A stretch of DNA of 64,000 bases from Linyphia triangularis (lineage: Eukaryota > Arthropoda > Arachnida > Araneae > Linyphiidae), in assembly GCA_963978545.1 (NCBI GenBank), contig OZ021729.1, positions 90,798,466 to 90,862,465 on the forward strand, written 5' to 3'. The translations under genes and the position numbers were made by a program. Below the pieces are notes generated by a model. It ran no database searches. It was not told where the DNA came from and saw nothing but the letters and a program-made list of their open reading frames with translations. Positions 57,001 through 64,000 of the stretch are shown here, one piece after another; the first letter of the stretch is position 1; each line of letters begins with the position of its first letter.

Positions 57001-58322
57001 GCAGAATTCGACTACATGCTTGAGCGGGGAATATGCCGACCATCAAGCAGCTTGTGGTCTAGTCCATTACATCTGGTCAAGAAAAAGGATGGAGGCCATG
57101 CGGGGATTATCGTGCTTTAACGCAGCTACACTATCAGATAGGTATCCCATACCCCACTTGCATGATTTTACTCACCAATTAGAAGGCTGTACTGTATATA
57201 CCACACTAGATATTCATCGTGCCTATCATCAAATTCCCATGAAATCATCAGATATAGAAAAAACAGCTATTTGTACACCGTTCGGACTGTTCGAATTTCC
57301 CTTGATGACTTTTGGACTTCGAAACGCGGCGCAGACATTTCAGCGATTCATGCATGCGAGGCCTGGACGAGGCGTTCTACGAGGCCGTTCTACGGTCTAT
57401 CTGGATGACATACTTGTTGCATCTCGCACTAAAGAGGAGCATTTACGTCATCTCAGAACAGTTTTTGAAAGATTACAGCAATTTGGGTTAACATTAAATC
57501 TCAGGAAATGCAACTTCGCTCAACCTGAGGTAAATTTTATTGGCCACATTGTGTCTCTAAAAGGAATTTGTCCAACGGAAGAAAAAATCAAAGTCATCGA
57601 AGATTTCAATAAACCCAAAACAGTCAAACAACTTAGAAGATTTTTGGGAATTATAAATTTCTATCGAAGGTTTATACCTCTAGCGGCTCAGCACCAAGCA
57701 ACCGTATACGATTATTTAAAAAATAGCAAAAAGAATGATAATCGAGTTATTGAGTGGACAGACGAAGCGTTAAATGCCTTTACAATCTCTAAAGAATTAT
57801 TGAAATCTGCTACAATTTTAGCTCACCCAGTGTCATCAGCTAAACTTGCTCTTATGGTAGATGCTTCGGATATAGCAGTTGGCGGAGTGGTGCAACAACT
57901 TGTGAATAAGAATTGGCAGCCACTTGGTTACTTTTCTGTTAAACTGACACCGGCACAAAAGAATTACAGCATGTATGATCGGGAGCTGCTAGCTGATATT
58001 CGTCTATCAAGCATTTCCGGTATTTGTTGGAGGGTCGTGAATTTATGTTATTCACTGATCATAAACAGCTGGTGTATGCATTCCAACAAAAATTAGAGAA
58101 AGCCTCCCTCGCCAACAAAGGCATTTGGAGTATATTAGTCAATTCACTCTAGAAATTCAACACATTTCGGGAAAAGACAACATTGTTGCTGATGCACTAT
58201 CAAGACTAGAGGAGATAAGAATTTCACCTCAAATTGATTTTGAATCTTTAGCCGAAGCTCAGGAAAGTGATGATGAGTTAAAAAGAACTGGTGGCATCTC
58301 AAAACTCTTCATTAAAAATTGA
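57001..58322 (+). pseudogene. pol: pol, reverse transcriptase and RNase H segments, frameshifted
   Basis: RT fingers/palm motifs are visible: LDIHRAYHQIP (catalytic Asp, about 57209), FPLMTFGLRNAAQTFQRFM and the YLDD active site at 57398-57409, then FLGIINFYRRFIP. The RNase H part has VDASDIAVGGVVQ and YDRELLA, then later ISGKDNIVADALSR. The frame is broken by small indels near 57093, 57118, 58000, 58107 and 58285, and the segment before YLDD is poorly conserved. Reverse transcription from this copy is not possible as it stands. Confidence 0.85.
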
Positions 58323-58830
58323 ACTAATCCCAATTTTCAGCTCTAATCGTTCATTATATTGCGATACTTCCACAAAATTTAAAAGACCATTTATTCCAGT
58401 TACCTTTAGGAAAGCAGTTTTCCAAAGTGTTCACAATCTCTCACATCCTGGAATTAAAGCAACTGTTCGATTAGCTACATCAAAATTAATTTGGCCATCA
58501 ATCAACAAAGACATTCGCAATTGGACTAAAACGTGTCAGAAATCTAAAATTTCTAGACATATTCATTCTCCATTGTAAGAATATCCTACCGTTAGTCAAC
58601 AATTTGAAGAAATTAATCTAGACCTGATTGGTCCCTTGCCGTCATCGGAAGGATATCGATATTGCCTTACAATAATTGATTGCTACACGCGGTGGGCAGA
58701 AGCTATTCCTTTACCTGATATTCGAGCAGAGACAGTTTCTGACGCTTTGTTGAAGAATTGGATCGCTCGTTACGGTATTCCGCTCATAATTACAACTGTT
58801 CAGGGTGCTCAGTTATTAGTCCTAGGAAAT
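58291..58830 (+). pseudogene. pol: pol, integrase segment, mutated and 3'-truncated
   Basis: Zinc-binding H-x3-H is present (HNLSHPGIKA) but the downstream CxxC is shortened to a single Cys (WTKTCQKSK). A TAA lies at 58576-58578. The catalytic core begins NLDLIGPLP (first Asp) and continues IIDCYTRWAEAIPL. At the second catalytic position the reading is TTVQGAQ, with Val where Asp is expected. Similarity stops near 58830, before the catalytic Glu and C-terminal domain, so no 3' LTR is present. Confidence 0.8.
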
Positions 58831-58839
58831 AACTTGTTG

Positions 58840-60455
58840 TATAAAACTTGTAGGAAATTTATTGTTTTAGTACTTACATTTACAAAAAATTTCTCTAAGA
58901 CGTACCATTATGGAGATATAATAATAAAAAAAAACTCGATACAAATCTTAAAAAAGTAGTATTTTTACAAAAAAGTTTTGACATTGATGCGGCATAACTA
59001 TATACGTAATAGTTCTACAAAAAAAACTTCTTGCACATAAGTAGTAGAAAATTTAATTATCTATAACTTTTGAATATAATGTTTGTTTCTAAGATACATT
59101 GGCAAAGAGTTATGACACACAAACCGAAAAACGGTTTGGTTTTTGGTGCACCAAGGAGAACGCATAAGGGTTAGGAGGTCAAAAACTTGGTTAATAAACC
59201 ACAGAACCAACCTTTATAACACATTAAAAAATCAGAACTAACATAACCTTTGGAAAAGAAAAATGTCTCTATTACCTGAACTATATATTTTAACTTTAAA
59301 AATTACCTGTTAGTCATGAATCTGTGACTGTTTCATTACTAATTATGACAGAATAGTAATTAAGTGTCATTTATTAAAGTCTTTTTCTTGCTTATATTTT
59401 TAGTAGATTCAATAAATGATTCCCCATTTTTTTAAAAAATTTAATCGTAACATGATTCTTTAGAGCCTTATTCGTTTTCAAAGATGTAGATAAATGTTTT
59501 TTTACTATACATAATACCAATAGAAAAGGCATGCAGCACAAAAACATGTAATTAAAATCAGCATAAAAATCAATTAAAATATGGCTTAAATAGTGAAGCA
59601 TAAAATGTTTTTAATGTGTTTGAACAAATTCGTTTTCTTATACTTTAAGGTAAATTTATGGCGACAATTTAAAAAAAAAACTAAATTATGGCGAAATTAT
59701 GCTAATATTTATTTTGTGTTTTCTTATATAACAGATACATACTGATAACATTTTACTACCTTTTCCGTTTGTAAACTTTTTATTACATAGTTCGGAAATA
59801 TTGAAACTAAGTAATGTCCTTAAGACGCCGCTGGTGCATCAACAACTTGTAATATTTAGGGAATTCCACGAATGATTGAGTGTAGTAAATAAGAGGGTTT
59901 TAAAACCAACAATAAACATAGACGTCAACTATAGTTCATCATAATAACGTCTTGTGTCCCATGAGATTTTTTTTTTATCGCATTCATTAAAATGCTAATC
60001 TCGTTGGGAACTTATACTTATACAGATCTTAAATCCACCTTGATTTGCACACTGTGTAAATATGCGGCGTGCTCTTTTTGTAAACTGTCCCATTTGTCAT
60101 TAGTTATAGCTGAACTTCCAAGGTTCATTATTTAAGTTATTATTTTCTGTTTCAACAAGTTTAATAAAATAAATTTGTTGAAACTGAATTTTTTGAGAAC
60201 TGCCCCGAAGGAATTTTAAAATACCTTAAAAAGATTTTGAGTTATCTGTTTTATTGAAGATAATTTGACAAAATTTATGCAGGCACTAAAAATAGTTTAT
60301 GTTACTTGTTATCACTTCGACAAACTTTGACGAATCAGTATGTGAATTATTAGTATTGCAACAACTTGCCTCGGTCTCTATTATATTGAAATTCTGTTTC
60401 CAATATGAATAGAATTAAATAGTAAATATGATTGTGTCTCTAAGATATTTTTTTG
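58840..60455. other. Gene-free AT-rich stretch after the retroelement break
   Basis: Sequence changes abruptly from retroelement codons to AT-rich DNA. No gene or repeat boundary recognised. Confidence 0.5.
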
Positions 60456-60458
60456 CTA

Positions 60459-60515
60459 TGATTTTATAGATGACAATGTCCTAAACATTTTAGAACATTG
60501 TCATCTATAAAATCA
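60459..60515. repeat. 57-bp hairpin (near-perfect palindrome)
   Basis: TGATTTTATAGATGACAATG is mirrored by CATTGTCATCTATAAAATCA around a short centre (CCTAAACATTTTAGA). Arms of about 26 bases, with 21 outer bases fully paired. Too short for a typical animal microRNA precursor. Confidence 0.85.
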
Positions 60516-60779
60516 GTTGTAGAGTGTAGGAATTTGAAGGGTTACTTTTTTGCATCCAAGAAATATAGCCATATGTTAATGTAAAAGAACACCAAAATGT
60601 TCTGATCACTGAAAATGTAAACATAACATAGTTCCTTTGCGAAATTATTTGCTGTTTCTATTTTTAATTATATTTACTACTTAATTATGTTTTGGTAGCC
60701 GCCCAGGTAAAAAATGCGCCTATATTTTAAAAATCAAGTAGCATTGTATCTTCAAAACATCACATCAAAAAACAATAAC

Positions 60780-61090
60780 AAGTTCTAACGGTGATTGCTG
60801 CCTGCTATCAGATCTCGTTCACACAGACCTCGTTTGTGACACCACACTTGTTTCCAGAAGGTAGGATCGGGCCCGTTGAAAAAACAAACAAACTAGCGCG
60901 GCTCCCCTTCCCTGGCAAAAGAAAGCAATTAACTTCTCGTCAGTGTGACCTTTGGGGTCAAATGAGGACCATATCTTCACTAGGTTCCCTTTTGACTGAC
61001 ATTGTCAATTAGTCACTGCTGTCCAATCAAGTATCACTAACCGGTGAATATGGACCCTTCCCATGCGTTGCCACCGAAATAAGTTCAAAG
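60780..61090. other. GC-richer patch of unknown nature
   Basis: Contains CAGAAGGTAGGATCGGGCCC, GCGCGGCTCCCCTTCCCTGG and a CCAAT word (GTCCAATCAAG). A 73-codon plus-strand frame (60791-61012) has no recognisable domain. It might be a promoter-like or transposon fragment. Confidence 0.3.
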
Positions 61091-61481
61091 CAAAACTGAA
61101 AAAATTTCGGAGTAGCAAGGAGCCTTAATTGAATAAGAAGGCTCTATTTAAATAATGCTCAAATGGATTTTTTATGTATATATTGCTCAAAAACTACTCA
61201 AAGCATTGGCAACACTGATCAGCATTGTCAAAGCTCAAGCAATAGAAGAAGATTCTAAGAAAAGATTACATTTGTATGAAAAATAGCATTTTGAGAAAAC
61301 AGCGTAAAGTATAAATATGTTTTTTTTTATTGTAAAGTTTTTTCTAAACTTTTTTATGAATACTTCTAAAGAGCTATCAAATTATACTTTTTGTAGATAC
61401 CATCCATTCTAAATATTGCAAAACACTACAAACCTATTGGTTAGTTTCTACGCTCAACGACCTATTTTGAGCACAATAACG

Positions 61482-61991
61482 GTGTCGTGAGGCTAGTTAG
61501 TGTATGAAATTATAAATATTAAATAAGCAATACATGTTGCACGTTACTTAATGAAGTCTATTTTTGAAGCGTTATGCTTTCGTTGTGGGCGACGGCGTGA
61601 TTTGAACCTGGGACCATGGTGTTTGGAGACTGATACGTTACCTCTGTGCAAAAGAGTACTCTAGTGCACAGAAGCATTATCTGATATTTGAGGTCACCAC
61701 ACAGCCTCCTCCCAGCGACGAAGGTGCGATGCTGTTGTTCTGATCAACGTCTGATCGGAGTTGGAGGTTTTGGATGCTTGTTGCATCGTTGTGTTCGCTC
61801 GTTGCGGTGTTGGACGCGAGTTGCGTTTGTGATCGCATGTTGCGATGTAGATTTCTCCTTTCAGAAGCGCCGATAGATGGCAGCATGATTCGTTTTAGTC
61901 CGGGTCACCAGTGTCGTGAGGCTAGTTAGTGTATGAAATTATAAATATTAAATAAGCAATACATGTTGCACGTTACTTAATGAAGTCTATT
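61482..61991 (+). mobile_element. TRIM-like segment with 81-bp terminal direct repeats
   Basis: Identical 81-bp repeats (GTGTCGTGAGGCTAGTTAGT ... ACTTAATGAAGTCTATT) at 61482-61562 and 61911-61991 enclose a 348-bp GC-rich interior. The interior begins with a tRNA-like complementary sequence. The plan resembles a terminal-repeat retrotransposon in miniature, with TG at the repeat start but no CA end and no clear target duplication. Alternative: a simple partial tandem duplication of 429 bp. Confidence 0.45.
61583..61655 (-). repeat. tRNA-like sequence inside the direct-repeat segment
   Basis: Minus-strand reading has ACAGAGGTAACGTATCAG (box A-like), CTCCAAACACCATGG, and box B GGTTCAAATCACG, ending GCCGTCGCCCA. 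The acceptor stem does not pair, so it is not a functional tRNA gene. It may be a captured tRNA fragment used as a primer site or a SINE head. Confidence 0.4.
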
Positions 61992-62773
61992 ATTTAAGGA
62001 AAAACTTTACAGGCATTTTACTTTAAGCAGTAACACAGCGAGGATTCATTAGCACGCTAATAAAAAGAAGAAGCAAGTGAAAAAGGTGGATTGCTGGATT
62101 GTTCGAATCCGAAGTAGTATTAATCCAACCGCACCGTAGTAGAAGTTGTAGTTATTACGACGTCGCATAATGTCTGTTCATCATGACGTCATGTCCACTG
62201 CAACGGCTAAACTTGTCGAGACCTACAGATTAATATGGATTTCGAACTACAATGAACATCGATGCCTTTCTCAATATTTGAACCCCATATATTTAGCTTT
62301 CGTAACTACTCAGTCAATCTGAGGGCTCTTCAAAATGGATTTTGATGAAAATGTTTGTTTGCCGTTTCCCCTTTACAAAACAAACATTAGAATGGTGACG
62401 TCAGATAGTAGTTGAATATGACATCACATACATAATCCTCATAATTTGTTAAATGTATGTTTTTCTTTTTGTTTGGTGTACTTATGACATGCTTGAAATT
62501 AATTATCTTACATATTTGTTTTTATTTGAATTTTCGCATTACAATACTAATCATAATTTATATTTCATTCTCCGTGCAGTGCAGCAGATGACTGCGACCG
62601 AGCCAAGCTTTTATGTTTTCTCTTCCCAGAAATATACTTCTACTTCTATTAATCCAACCTCGTTCCTTTTTACGTCAGACGTTCCAAATTAAGGACGTCC
62701 ATTGCTACGTGCTTCAAATAGTTTGAGTATATTTTAATAAAACTTAATAAGTTAATCTCAAAAATTATTTAAT
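61992..62773 (+). other. Upstream region of the putative first exon
   Basis: Contains two TGACGT-type words (62183 region GACGTCATG; 62397 GTGACGTCAG) resembling CRE/ATF sites and a GC-richer stretch at 62575-62700. It could be promoter and 5' UTR of the gene starting at 62774. No TATA box is evident. Confidence 0.3.
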
Positions 62774-62805
62774 ATGAATCGTGGACGACCATTTAATCGT
62801 GGAAA
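62774..62805 (+). CDS. Putative first coding exon of a gene leaving the window
   Basis: ATG at 62774 opens a frame MNRGRPFNRG followed directly by a consensus splice donor (AA|GTAAGT at 62806). The Arg/Gly-rich start is protein-like and typical of RNA-binding or nucleic-acid-associated proteins, but ten residues are too few to name it. A noncoding leader would lie in 62.5-62.77 kb. Downstream exons are not seen before 64000. A chance ATG with a donor is possible. Confidence 0.4.
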
Positions 62806-64000
62806 GTAAGTTTCTTTTGTATTTATTATGTCTCGTACTACTTATATTGTATATATTGTTTTTCCACTTAAGCCTTTTTCAGTAACGAGTTCCATCTTTT
62901 GCTTTTCATAACTTTTTGTGCCAATTTTGATCAAAATATCGATAAAATATTCATTACAGATCAATTTTACACAATTTACTTGAAAATGAATCTATTTTTT
63001 AAACTATTATATTCTCAATCTTGATTTTCCGGTTTGTAAGTTTCAAAGTCGATATGCCGGTGTGTATTTTTTTATTATACCAGTGTTCGTGGTTATACAC
63101 GAATGCTTAATTATTTATTGCTATTAAATTATCTTTCTGTTTTATCTAGAAAAAAAATTTAGAATGGTTATTTCCGTACACGCTTCTATTTGTATAAAAA
63201 ACGTGCTGAAGTATGAACATAAATTTCGTTCTTATGAAAACGATTTAATGTGGGACATTAAATATCCATTCAGAGAACATTAATAACTATAATATTTTAA
63301 AATTTTATTCCCATATTTAAATAAAACGTGGTCCCCCACTCATCCCGATACCACGATGTTTAGAATTGAGCATTTGTTCTTAGGCTTACGTGCTTTAGCT
63401 ATAACGATTAAATTTATTTTATATTGTACTGGAATATTTATTATGCTGAAATTTTTGTTGATTTTGGGAAACTTGTCGCTTGCCTTCTGTAAAATGTTCA
63501 ATATTAACCCTTCCGTAAAGTTCATTGAAGTAAAATTAGAATGATTAGCATTTATAAATTAACTCTCTACATTTTTTTTTAAATACTATTCGAGCCTTAT
63601 TTTGGAGATTGTGCCGCCAAATCGGACCAAATTTTAAAATGTAAAGGCCTTTTTTTAAATTTTGGTGCTTTTCAGTTTTTAAAGATAAGATAGCATTTGT
63701 TGTGCTCCATGTGTGTCCTTTGTGTGTTCCATATGTAACTGATGTAAGGTATTTTATAGGATATACCATATTTTTGATAGTTTTAGTATCTTCTAAAAGC
63801 AATATAAAATTTTATATCTAATAATTTATATCAATGGAAAAAAGGCCATATTATTTAAGTCTTATGGTGTAGTGGTATAAAATTGGAAAAGTCTCAAATT
63901 AAAATTATGGTAACTGAAATTAAATTAGTACATAAATAATAAACTAAATTAAAATAAATCCTGTTGCCAGAAACGGCATTTATCTGAAAAAAATGCAAAA
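62806..64000 (+). other. Putative first intron / gene-free AT-rich DNA
   Basis: AT-rich, no further exon recognised. Confidence 0.35.

Noticed and set aside
60459..60515. microRNA precursor
   Set aside because: Arms are nearly perfect and the loop tiny, and the total length of 57 bp is short for an animal pre-miRNA.
61583..61655. Functional tRNA gene
   Set aside because: Boxes are present, but the acceptor stem does not pair and the D-arm is irregular.

Overview
The window is AT-rich eukaryotic intergenic or intronic DNA, almost certainly from an invertebrate animal and probably an arthropod. The evidence is the mix of repeats: cut-and-paste DNA transposons, Helitrons, tRNA-derived SINEs, a Ty3/gypsy element of the CsRn1 type, a homogenised satellite, and splice-site-bounded exon fragments. 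There are no operons, ribosome binding sites or bacterial genes. Species-level placement is not possible from the sequence alone. Most open frames here are chance AT-rich frames or shadows.

Left part (1-9.6 kb): a short Helitron (229-1299), then one minus-strand hAT-like transposase pseudogene spread over 1418-9018. It is cut into pieces by younger transposons whose target-site duplications (TSDs) can still be read. These are a TA-flanked element (1546-2166), a 425-bp element with a TTCAT duplication (2713-3137), and a 4.9-kb element with a GCCTTT duplication (3703-8649). The 4.9-kb element contains a second element (4158-8482), which contains a third (5377-7553).

Middle-left (9.6-27 kb): short non-autonomous elements and truncated copies, including a MITE with 6-bp duplications at 9090-9469, a TA-flanked copy at 17517-18155, two foldback elements near 19.2-20.4 kb, a CAGGGTTCCCAC-type copy at 23977-24367, a SINE, and a four-copy ~225-bp tandem array at 25.0-25.9 kb.

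Centre (27.4-33 kb): a satellite of about 37 tandem ~149-bp monomers, with diverged monomers at both edges, a homogenised middle and partial higher-order structure. It is followed by three copies of a ~85-bp motif, a GC-richer LTR-like segment and a 101-bp near-palindrome (34538-34638).

Right of centre (36-54 kb): a probable terminal coding exon on the minus strand (36698-36765), Helitron-like termini, a piggyBac-type MITE (38358-38656), a possible DarT-like ADP-ribosyltransferase pseudogene (about 44.24-45.09 kb) split by a hAT MITE with a perfect 8-bp duplication, and a TA-flanked pogo/Tigger-like element (49173-52163) that has taken up a Helitron and a SINE.

Right end (54.7-64 kb): a 3'-truncated, mutated CsRn1-like Ty3/gypsy element (gag 55568-56401, then broken pol to about 58.83 kb). 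It keeps a tRNA-Trp-type primer binding site, a CHCC Gag motif and a canonical GGGAAAC slippery site directly before the gag stop. After it come a 57-bp hairpin, a 510-bp segment with 81-bp terminal direct repeats, and a possible first coding exon (62774-62805) of a plus-strand gene running out of the window. The clearest biological story is serial transposon nesting and the gene fragments it has broken.
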